In this document: piece by piece, positions 46,053-57,578 of the stretch | How the letters are laid out: each line of letters opens with the position of its first letter | Position numbering within the stretch: the first letter of the stretch is position 1 | Program-made: the position numbers and the translations under genes | Assembly: GCA_964019695.1 (NCBI GenBank) | Contig: OZ026515.1 | Location: forward strand, 35,604,994-35,668,993 | Length of the DNA stretch: 64,000 bases | DNA from: Loripinus fragilis | Lineage: Eukaryota; Mollusca; Bivalvia; Lucinida; Lucinidae | Direction: 5' to 3' | Notes under the pieces: generated by a model | Databases searched by the model: none | What the model was told of the DNA's origin: nothing | Seen by the model: only the letters and a program-made list of their open reading frames with translations

Positions 46053-48015
46053 TGAGTGTGAGGGAAGGATAGAAAAATCCGTCCCAAGGATCACCATTTG
46101 GCATCACAAGGCTTTCCGAGTGATGACAAACTGTGATCATGAGGGACCAATTTTTTTATCCTACACTCACGCGAATAATGGATTATTTTTCTTGCTCACA
46201 ACTGTTTTTTATACTTTAAAATTAACTTAGAGAAGTCCCTGAATACGCTAAGATGCAATTGTACATGATGACGTCACTTAAACATAACAATGACGTCACT
46301 TGACGACCAATACAACCAATGAATGCAGCCCTCACGTAACAGCCTAGGTAAGATAGCCTGGGTAAGATAAGATTGTCTATCCCAGGGTAAAATCTCAGAT
46401 ATCCTTACCCGGTGTGCAAGAAAATTCTATCTCACATATCCTATACCAATCCTTGGGAAAGATAAAAATCGAACAAAAGGACGTTGGAAGACAAGAGACG
46501 TTATTGTTATGTTAAAGTGATGTCATAATGTTATGTCACGTTGATTTAAGGATATTAAGGAACTTCTGGAAACCCTTTTTGGAAGATAAAATTACATACG
46601 AGGGTCATTTTTTGGTATAAATTTTACATCATAGCGCTTAGTTTGGTCAAGATATATAGCTTTGAATAGGGCAAGAAAAGGACACTGGTCGAAATCCATG
46701 CCATTTTAACCACGCAGCAAGCAGGAAATTAGGCGCTGTTTAGTTCCATCCGCTATGGTGATATAAGAATTTTTCAGGACAATTTTTCTTTTGACATCAA
46801 AATTAATTATTCAAACACTAATCGTAGACGAGTGCAGCAAAACTATAAGACTGCTGTTGGCTGTTCTATAATAATTTAAAAACACCCATCAATATACCAA
46901 AATAATCACAGTCAAGTGCTAGTTATTATGTCTGTTAAAATTACTATTATGAACAAATTTTAAAATTTCTTCTGGTTTTGCATAGCGCATGATACACTCA
47001 ATCATTCGTCAGCAGTTATATTGATGTATCGATTTAAGCGTGTAACTGGCAACTTCCGGTACTGGCATACCCCCGTGTCATGAAAAGTGGGTGGGGTAAA
47101 TCAACCCCGCGTAGAAAACACAATTACAATAGGATCTGCATAATTTTCTTATTGCAGTAATTTCAACACCTGTTTAGAGGTATAAAACAGTTTTAATATA
47201 TTTTCTAAGTATTGTAACGCTCCATGGCGTCATTTATGTACAAAAATAAGGTATTTTGGCACCCCCTAGGCTATTTATTTTGCAATTCATTTCTAATAAA
47301 ACAAAAGCATTAACTTTGTTTTGGGATAAAAGTTACCACAACACTTCCATCTACTATATAAGCAAGAAAAATATAATTCTACTTTACAGCTAACATATTA
47401 AGCCACATTCAAAAGCCCGTATCCAACTCCCACTTGTGTCAACTTTTTACAATGCCTACTGTCCACTTTGCTGAGGTTCCAAACAAATCTTCCATATCCA
47501 ATAATTGCTGCGTATTTGCTAAAATGTTGATATAGTATTGTAGCACGTGGTGTTCTTGATCTGCAGCCAAATTTTCAGAAGTTGTGTATGGCTATGGACC
47601 CATTTTCATGCAATTATTACTGACGTTCTGTCAGAGACTAAGTCCATAAATGTCATATTTCTACCATATTTCCAGTGTGCGATATATAGGTATGTCTTTG
47701 ACTCTTCGATGACATTAAAGTAATGCATTTTGAAATAATTTTAGCTTGCATATATAGATAAAAGCTCAATCTTTCCAAATATATGCATGATGTATGCATT
47801 TACTTTCGCCGTTTTCATTAAATCTACCTCTCTACGAACTAAAAAAACGTCACTTGTATAAAATGGTGAGCAAGCAAACAAATGCATTAATCGTTCGAAG
47901 GTGGGAAAGAATTGTTTGTCCCTCGCGATCACCATTTGTCATCACTCTGCAAGTCTAGTGATGTCATACAGTGATCCTTAGGACGGATTTTTCTTTCCCA
48001 TCCTCACACTCATGA
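46053..48015. repeat. Inverted repeat pair of about 130 bp, 1.7 kb apart
   Basis: 46053-46190 (CATGAGTGTGAGGGAAGGAT, AAATCCGTCCCAAGGATCAC) recurs as its reverse complement at 47885-48015. Each arm also contains an inner hairpin. The pair could be the ends of one 1.96-kb element or two separate MITEs in opposite directions. Confidence 0.6.
46870..47345 (-). repeat. Reversed copy of the intron segment 12780-13220
   Basis: On the minus strand it reads AACAGGTGTTGAAATTACTG, GTACCGGAAGTTGCC and CTGACGAATGAT, in the same order as in both gene introns. Confidence 0.7.
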
Positions 48016-48404
48016 TGATTTTTTTCATAGTATTACTGTAAATGGTACTAAATTTGTTTAGCTTTTTGTTTGCATATTTTATCTTCAGCTCGCCCTGCTC
48101 TAGTGGGTTTTGAACAGTGATGGAAGTTCAAAATAACTTTAATCTTGCTTTTAAATTAAATAAAATAAAACGAGATCACGTTTTTATCTCTTAAAGTGAA
48201 TAAAATACATTACTCATGAAACAGTCATTATCTCTTCACTTGATATCATATGCATGCCATAAACTTGAATAGCCTCTTTATTTTTGATGATAATTTGAGT
48301 AGGTACATGTACATGTAAGAAGACTACGAACGTTAATCATAATACATGTATTAAACAATAACAACATTATTGTAGATTACTGGAAACCCCCAAACGGGTA
48401 CTTT

Positions 48405-48485
48405 GGCAAACAGTGAGGAACCAGATGAAATGTAGCTTTATGCTGCATTTCAACAGTGTCTGCACCGTTTGCTATATATTCAAAA
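48405..48485. repeat. Short hairpin MITE, GCAAACAGTG family
   Basis: GGCAAACAGTGAGGAACCAG...CTGCACCGTTTGCTA; flanks are alike to the 33108 copy. Confidence 0.65.
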
Positions 48486-48829
48486 CGACCTTAAGGGATA
48501 GTAATACATTAAAATTTAGAAAATTCTATATGTGACCCCTTTAAATACGTTATGGGCTCTGTTGAGCTGTAAATTTCACACTTCGTAAATTTCACTCCGT
48601 GATGAAAGGTACCCATTTCTCATAGCTTGTGAAGAATTGGTAACTATTCGACACTTATTTCAACCAATATTTTTCATGTGTGAGAGAAATATGCACTTAG
48701 TCATATTTCATGTATAAATATCCCCAAAGCTGATGCATTCTGTATTCAATTCCGACTCTTCACACGCATACCATAGTTGGTAGATGCAGACAACTAATCC
48801 AGATTCTTCACATTTGGTACAGATGCCTC

Positions 48830-49360
48830 CCATGTGTGAAGTATTGGTACCAATTCCTCTCATGTGTTAGAAATCAGTACCAATTCTTCTCATGTGACAG
48901 AAATCAGTACATATTCTTCTCATGTGTGAGGAAATTGGTACCAATTCTCTCATGTTTGAGGATTCGGTACCGATTCTTCTCATGTGTGAGGAATTTGTAC
49001 CAGATCTTCGCGTGTAAGAGGAATTGGCACCAATACATCACATGTACATGTAAGAGGAATTCGATTCTTCATGTGTAAGATGAATTGGTACCAATTCTTC
49101 ACATGTAAGTGGAATTGGTATCAATTCTTCACACATTTAAGAGGAATTGGTACCAATTCTTCACACCCCACAAAAACAGGTCACATGTGTTATGAACAAT
49201 TACCAATTCTTAACACGTCATAAATTATCACCGAATTCTTCACAAATGTGAGGAATTGGCATAGATTATGCACATGTGTGAGGAATTTTTACCAACTCTT
49301 CACACCCGAGAAAAGGTCGCACCAGTTCTTCAAAGGTGTAATATATACTTACCAATTCTT
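48830..49360 (+). repeat. Degenerate minisatellite with GAATTGGTACCAATTCTTC core
   Basis: About 16-18 units of 27-32 bases, each with ATTGGTACCAATTCTTCNCATGT plus GTGAG or TAAGAG. The core GAATTGGTACCAATTC is a palindrome, so the array is a row of potential cruciforms. Central units (48900-49170) are best kept. Confidence 0.85.
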
Positions 49361-49560
49361 CTCACGTCATTTAAGCACAAGTTTTAGGCTACAAAATTTA
49401 TCCAAATTGGCCATACGTTAAGTTCTCGTTTGGCAAATGTGACTCATTGGTCTCAATTCTTCTTATAGATGTGACATTTACAAAATGGGTAATTTACGGG
49501 TCAACACAGCACCATACTCATTGTGTCAATGTATAAGTAAGGTTAACCTGTAACTGTATT

Positions 49561-49812
49561 CAAAATTTTCATTTGGGGAGGAATATCATCGGATAAATGT
49601 TGGGAAATCACGTTTTAAGGCTCCGTTCAAGCGTCACCGTAAACTAAATTTCTGAGCTGGCACTGCATGGTAAAACTAAATTTCCCAGCTGGCACTGCGT
49701 GTCACCATGTCCATATTGACCACCAGCTCCAGGATGTCGCAACGTTTAGTTTTAGTAAAACGTGATTTCCGAAAGTATATCTGGCGATATACCTCACCAA
49801 ATGAAAAATTTG
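49561..49812. mobile_element. Small inverted-repeat element carrying a copied piece of the hydrolase last exon
   Basis: Arms 49561-49617 and 49757-49812 are inverted copies (AAATTTTCATTTGG-GAGG to GGAAATCACGTTTT). Between them, 49684-49738 repeats 55 bases of copy B exon 9 with three differences, and on the minus strand still encodes HPGAGGQYGHGDTQCQLG. A shorter second copy of the exon border (AGCTGGCACTGCATG, 49655-49669) stands in a local 32-base duplication. Capture by the element, or a local copying event during repair, would both fit; the arms on either side favour capture. Confidence 0.75.
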
Positions 49813-50050
49813 CATTCTAATGCCCTTCTACAGTCTTGTCTCAAATTGAAGCAATGCAAGCCGCAAAAAGCCGCACAAAGGCGTACGTCATCTCACAAAA
49901 TGTGACGTAATTAATAACGTCAAATTATTTCTGACAGTTTATGGCAGGATATACTGTCTCAAACTTTTGACGTTATCCAATCAGACGTCGCGTTACAAAA
50001 GCAAGTGCATTAGAATTGCTTTATGATTCTCTTTTTACGAGTATGTTGGC

Positions 50051-50302
50051 TTATTGTCCATTGGCCTTTGCTTTAATGAAGGAACCGTATGTAGCAAAGA
50101 ACTTTCTGTTTATGCCATCAATATCCGCGATGCTATCATATGTAGAACTTAAAAGTGGTAGATATCTTTCGTCAATAAAATTTTCTAAGTCGTCATAAGA
50201 TATATTCAGGAAATTAGTGGTATACGCAACTCCCAGCTGGCACTGCATGTCACCATACCCATATTGACCACCAGCTCCAGGATGTCCAAACATATTCGTA
50301 TT
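50051..50302 (-). CDS. Copy B exon 9, last exon with stop
   Basis: 252 bases: NTNMFGHPGAGGQYGYGDMQ, then a helical tail ending FIKAKANGQ and TAA. HPGAGGQ is the family's third active-site motif (in place of KTG). Acceptor CTTCCAG. No clear AATAAA was found close downstream. Confidence 0.92.
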   Translation of the reverse strand, partial: NTNMFGHPGAGGQYGYGDMQCQLGVAYTTNFLNISYDDLENFIDERYLPLLSSTYDSIADIDGINRKFFATYGSFIKAKANGQ

Positions 50303-53300
50303 CTGGAAGAAAAGAAAACATGGGCCAGATTTCAAGGGCGTACCTACTGTACATGTACGCAACTACGTGTGTGCAGGATGAATAGGTTTTTTAGTTACAG
50401 TAAAACCTGTCTTAAGTGGCCACTCAAAAATAGACAAGAACCCCATTTAAATGACCAATGGTAGCTTAATGAAGGTCGAAAGTATTGCATGATGCTCCTT
50501 TGGAGCATTCTGCAATACTTTTGACGTGCATTAAACGATAATCCATCTTGAAAACCATGTTTTGTCTTTTTTGAGTGGCTGCATAAGACAGTTTTACTAT
50601 ATTCAATTTTGATTTTTGAAGAAAATTGCAGCTAATAGTGTTTAGTTGTGTGTCTTGATCTGGGGGAGTGGGGGGGGAGGTAACTACTTATATATATTAT
50701 AGTAAGGATGTGAGGCCCAAATAGCCCACCTTTTTTCAGCGCTGCCAGGTATACGATAAACCCCCTTTTTCTAAGAAAAAGTATATGACTGACCCAGTTT
50801 TTCATCATGGTATATGAATGGTCCCATTTTCTGACATCGCTGTTTGAAAGTACTCATATTTTGGCTCAGATATTCAGCTCAGAAACCAAAATTGTAATAT
50901 TTATTTGTAAACTTTGTTTACAGACAGCAAAGTGAGAATATAAAAGTCAAAGAACAGTATAGGAATATGTAAACATTTTGTTCAATCAAGTATATGAATA
51001 GGTAATTTATTTCGAAGGCCAGGTATATGATTGGGGTAGGTTTCCACAAAATGGCCTGCACACCCGTACAATTATGTATCACTCTTGTATTTGCCACTTT
51101 TTTCGCATAATATATCTTTAAATAGCATAGACTTATAAATCACTTGTTTTTGGAAAGAACATGGCTGTCTAATTGTAAAATATTATCAGATGATCACATG
51201 CTATATGGTCATCCTACCTGATCAAAATTGCCATTTTGAATAACAGGCATGAGCAGAGTCCCCATTCCTCTTTGCACATATATACCAAGCATCTGGTCAA
51301 CGCCTTCCATTTCAACATCTTCCAAGGCTTGAATCACCTTTTCGGACAGAACCTGTTTACCGTCAAACTGACCACCATTAGCTAAGACGCCATATAACTT
51401 TGCTACAGATTCAGCGGTTCCAGAACCATGGCTAGATCCAACAGGCAACTTTCTTCCCTCTCTTTTGTTCATATGCTCGTCTATCTGACAATGAAAAGTA
51501 TCATTCCAGTAGTAAGATATATCTAGCAGTCATAGTGCTGCCGACGTTGCTCAGAACATACCAAAAAAAAAAATTGAAGAAATTCAAGTCATTCCAATGA
51601 AATATTTAACTGATAAAAGTGTAAAATACAATACAATATATAAGAATGTTCTTATTTTGCCAAGAAACAATTATTCATGCTCTCATTGGAGCTTTAGTGA
51701 GCACATAAATATTTTAATGCAATCAAAAATTGAAGTAATATAATATAAGGTGAACATGATTCTAAGGGGAAATGCGACTTTACATGGAATAGTTTCTATA
51801 ATAAAGGTTTATGCCAGTATTATATGAAATTAATCTTATTTGAGTAAATAACAAATCAGGATATTATGTAGAATGTTGTTTCAACATCAGTTACACTCAT
51901 TTAGTAATATCTTATTTCCAACTTTTTCTAGAAAAATCACATATACATGTATACACTGCGCTATATTTAGACATACTCCGTATAAATATGGTAAAATCTA
52001 GATGTTTTCATACCAAAAACACGAGTACATAACAATTTTAACGTCATATATTAATTAAAATCTCGCATTCACGCCCCTGTATTATTGAATTTGTTTAACT
52101 TGTTGCAAAAAAGCGATCAAATGCTCGGCAAGCCTCACATTTGGTCGCTTTTCCCAAATCGTTTAATAAATTCAATAAAACATGAGCTCTCATGTAAGGT
52201 CCTCTATTTAATTATGCTAGATATTCAATGCATGGTTTTATTATACTCATAAGCGCGACGACATATGACGTTATGATACATAACTGGTAAGTCGTAGCTC
52301 ATTGAAACGTTTCCCTATGAGACACACATCCGTTTCCCTATGGGATACACATCACAACAAGTTAATGAGTATTGCAAGCAAAACAGAAAGTAAGTAAGGG
52401 TTCAAAGATCAGGAATCGATACAATCAAGTACCCCGCCTGACCCAGGATATCAATGGGAAAGTGACAAACTCACAGTTATACACCACAAACGATAGCCAA
52501 GAGGTCAGCCCTTTCCAAGCAGGTGACCACAAGGCACAAATAAACGTGCACAAAGGCATAACGAACACAAGAAAGAAAAAAACGTATAGATCCACAAAAG
52601 AAGTCCCCTGTTGGTGATTCCTCAACGCTGTTTGGGTCATAACAGGATTTAATATTTCTTTCCACTATTTCTATGTTTAAAATATCCTAACAAACATGAT
52701 AACTAACACTAACACACCCAAATTATATTGATGGAAAATAAGCAAGATCATGGCTATTCTTTGTTCCAGGCTTTCCTTGTCCCTATATGCATCTTATTCA
52801 TCAGTCTAAACATGTGTTTAGGGTGCTCAAAAGAACCGTCTCATCGAGACGGTTCTTTTGAGTACCCACAACATACTCTGAGCAAAATTTCTAATTGGTC
52901 GCCTTACATTGATATGACAGTTTTGAAAGTAAGATTCGGTTATACAAAATGCATGCTTATATATCAATCAATGCCTTGCCGAAACTCTGCATGCCATATC
53001 ATTTAAAAATGACTGGTCCGTCTTCCACAGACGAAGCTAGAGTAAAGGTACCCTCATTTCAAAAAGTCACATTTGTTTCCTACAATATGAAATATTCCAC
53101 AGAGATGCCATCCATTTGAATTTTGTTTGTATGAAAATGTTTCTTACTGCCGTGATTAAACTTAAACTGCACATTTATAGGCTAAAATTCATATCAATGT
53201 TATTAGCGCTTGATCAGAAATAATGAGTTTAAAAAGTGACCAATTAGCAGTTTTGTTCAGTTTATGTTTTGGTTGGGAAATAAGAAAAATAATTTTCAGC

Positions 53301-56300
53301 TACGCACTTTTATCTGGGGCCTGATTTTACTTATTTATTTCATAAACAACTACATAGATGAATAAAACAGAAAGTATGCATGTTTTGGATCATACTGCCT
53401 GAATGTCCATGGGTGATTTGTGTGCCTGATTTCTCTGCAGGTATTCCTTGTTCGCAGCTTTAAATACTATCTCAAACAACTTCTCTGGGTCGGAATCTTT
53501 TTGTATGGTTTGTATTTTTGCTCCCCTGTCAAACTGAGCTTCTGGCAGACCGATATAAAAATCAAGGCCTAAACAAAAAGTGGCATAAGGTGTTGGTTTC
53601 ATATCCACAATTCAAAAATAAAACGCACCTACTTGTAACAGTTACACAGTCGTATACGTGATATCTTGTAGACTTTTTTGGTTGCAGTATAGATTTTCAA
53701 GGATGGCGGACGTGAGAGACAGCAAATCGTGAGTGCATTTTCATTTGCAAAATATGGCATGTTTATTTACACCCAGCGGCCAGTTATAGATGCTAATTCG
53801 CTAAGAAGAAATGGATTTTATAATTTTCCTATTCTCTTTGCGCACTTTGATCTGTTAAGCAAGAATTTGACAGAGAGAAGTAAGTGACTTGAAGAAAGTG
53901 AAAACGAAGTAGAGACCCTACAGGTTATTTTGTCATTTTGTCTTTTTAACAGCAAATATTGCGATTCTTTTACTAAATACCATACGTCCAGTCCTTGAAA
54001 CTCACCCTCGAGTCCTGAAAGACTAGGGAAACCGTCTTGGATGATGATATGCGAATTTCAAGGTATTGGCCATGATATCGTGTAGACCATGGCTCTTTTC
54101 CGTGGTGTATCGTGAAGACACAAGTAGTTATTTGAATTATGTGACAGTGTAGACATGGGATATGTAGATACCGTGTAGATCCATAAAACTGGCAATCATC
54201 ATAATGAAGTAGTTTATCTGATCTAAGCAACCCATTGTTTTGGAAAGCTAATAGTTTGAGACTTTGTGGATATAAACTCTAATAGACTTGGTTACCTCTC
54301 ATACTGATCTGAGCCTTCGCTGCTTGGATATTCCATTTAAGCTTAAGTACCTTAACCATAGGCCCAAAATGAACATAAACTTATAGCTGGATTTTGACCA
54401 AACTTTAGGGTTACCATTCTACACGTATATAACGTCTCAATTTTGACAGAATACCACACCATAGGTTTGTATGAAAAAAAAAAGAATCTTAAATCAATTT
54501 TAACACACAAGATAGGCGCCGCCAGGGTTAAAAATATTAACTCTATGTCTGCTAGTATCTACTCTGTTGGTAACCTTTGCAAACGTATTGGAAAAATAAG
54601 GTTCTACTAAATATTAACCTTATTTGTCCTAATCTGATTTCAAACCATTTATTTCTTGATGCTTTTCTTGAGTTTTCGAGAAAAAGGAATAATTGGAAAA
54701 TAGTAAATAAAACGATAAAGCATAGATGATTCTACATGCTAAATATCAAAGCTGTATGCCCAGTTGTTTAATACAGATTGTTTTAAGGTTTCACTTTTTA
54801 TGTCAATGTTAACATAAGACCAATTTTGACAACAGAGGCATTATTCCACCAAAGGGGCTCTTGCATGTTTTGGTAAATTAACATGGGAGTCTGCCCACGC
54901 TTGGATTTTGATAATATTATGTTATTTAATAGTCTGGGGTATAACTTTAATATTTATGGTGCGTTTGAGTTTGTATGCAATTCCATTGCTAATTTATGAC
55001 GTCATGAATGATATTACTATAATATCTTAGGGTACCCAGTTATAATCATTTCTAAAGTAATTGACATATCATGTAACGGCCAGAGAAATGTTTTATCAAA
55101 TAGCTATATCATTGATAAGTCCGTTGTTACTTAAAATGGCTTTGTATGTATTAGGATATTGGGTGGGCATTCATTTTTATAGCATGGTAGGCCAATTTTC
55201 GACTGTATATTTTGTATTCAGTCAAATTTGGAATTCGCAGACAACCCCGTGGCACCGCGAGGAAGAGCCCCTCAACCATCACGAGACACCAGGAAGACAA
55301 ATTAAGCAAAGCAATCAGCTCTCTCTTCCCCATCAAGATGATTGCAATACTAGAATGGACATAAAGTAACATACAACAAAACATAGAACAATTACAGACT
55401 CCCACAATGGGAATAACAATAAACAAAAAGTCAACAACAACAGAACCACCGCCTTAGAACGGACAGCAGCCTAAGCCACCGGGGGGCTTAAATGCATTTT
55501 ACTGGTACCAGATCTTCGCCCTAGATTCTGCTGTTGTTGAAGTACAAGAAATGTTCAGCTCGCGTGGAGGCCATCTAACTAATGCAATGTATCATCATGG
55601 AAAAACACTCTAATCAAATTACTACACCATGATGAACAAAGAAAAGGGCTCATGACTCACAGATAGTCAGAGCTAAAGAAAACCTCAAGTTGAGCCACGG
55701 TGGGTCCAGCTACAGACAAGCATCAGGCACCAACCCACCGATTAAAGCTTTACACCAGAGCTGTCATAGAGTCTGAGACCTGACCCGCCGTCGTGCAATT
55801 AAAGAGGAAACCATAGCTATAAACTGTCATTGGGTTTAAAACTAGGCATGCAGACTGTCGCATGATATCCAAGTTATATCCAACCCTTATATAACGTTTT
55901 ACTATCTTTTTGAATTGATCACTTAAATCAGGTTTTCCAACAATTCGTTTGAATTTATAGACTAAATCACCATAAAATAAAGGTTCTGATATGCCTTGCT
56001 GCGGAAGAGTTTTTAACCCAATGTTGTATTTAACAATTAACTTTGAGTGTCTGTGGTAGAATTCAGAAAATGCTTTTCAAATTTCATGATATCTATAACC
56101 TTGTTTTAATAATTTAGCAGTTAAAAATAAGTTTCTGTTGTTGAAGTCATCAACATTAGAACACACTCTACCAAAACGAATAAGATGAGAAATATATACA
56201 CCATAGGCAGGAGAGCGAGGAACATCTCCATCAAGAAATGGAAAATTTACTATTTCAAAATTAAAATCATCCCGTTTATCATAAATTTTAGAAGAAACTA

Positions 56301-57481
56301 TGCCATTTGTTATTGACAAGTTCAAGTCCAAAAACGTAGCTTCAGTATCAGAAGAATTTGCCTTATTTAACTGAAGTTCAGTGGAATATATCTGACCTAC
56401 CATTTGTTCAAAATAAGGATTATCAATATTAAGTAAATCATCTAAATATCTGGAGGTAGAGTTAAAAGCTTCAATAATATCAGCTTGATTATTGTCAGAC
56501 AGAGACAACATAAAGTCTCTCTCATAACAAAACAAAAACAAATCTGCAGCAAGAGGAGCACAATTAGTACCCATTGGAATACTGACAATTTGTCTATATA
56601 ATTTTGAGCCAAATCTTATAAATATATTGTCCAAAAGATAATGGAGTGCATCACACATTTTCTGACATGACCACAATTTATATCGTTAAGGTTGTTCAGA
56701 AGTAAAAAAGGCATTTTCATCATTACAAGCCAAATAAAGTGAGCCCTCTCTGTTAAATGTTTGTTAAATTAATTCTGTTAGTTTATCTATTATTAGATTA
56801 TGAGGCAATGTAGTATAGAGAGTAGAGAAATCCTATGTAGACAAACCAGATGCTAGATAACCTCTAGACTTCAATTTATTAAGAATTTCACCTGAATTTT
56901 TGATAGACCAAAATAAATTTTTACCATTTCTTTCATAAACTGTTGTGCAATATTTAATAACATGGTTTTTAATTGCTGTGAGGCCAGAAGTCAAAAGAAT
57001 AGACTACTCAGTAGTTGTACATGCACTAGAATTAGAAAAAAAAGGCGACTTATAGGGCCGTTTATGAAGTTTAGGTAACCAGTATAACGTAGGAACCTTG
57101 CAATGGTCCCCATCAACAAACAACCCAAACTTAGCTGCCATATGGCATCGATGCCTATCAACGATTGACGTCTCATCAAGCCTGTTATGCTCATATGTTT
57201 TTGCAGTGCTAAGTTCTTGCTTTAGGGTGTTAATATAGTATATTTTTCAAACGACCACAACATTGTTAGCAGCCTTATCTGCGGGGGCCAAAACAAACTT
57301 CCTATGGAATTCCTGGATCCCTTTCTTCAAGTGTCTAAAAGTGAATTTAGGTTTAGGTGGTAAAAGATCTAAATTGTTGCAATAAAATGATATTCTACTA
57401 TCAATAATTTTAAAAAATATTTAGTTCCCAACTATTTAAGGCATTAGACTCAATTCCAGAAAAATATTCCTAATTTGCCAC

Positions 57482-57578
<97 letters not shown>

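Noticed and set aside
48836..49078. An 80-codon cysteine-patterned frame (repeats of FFSCVRN)
   Set aside because: Produced by the 27-32 base minisatellite; the frame ends when unit length changes.
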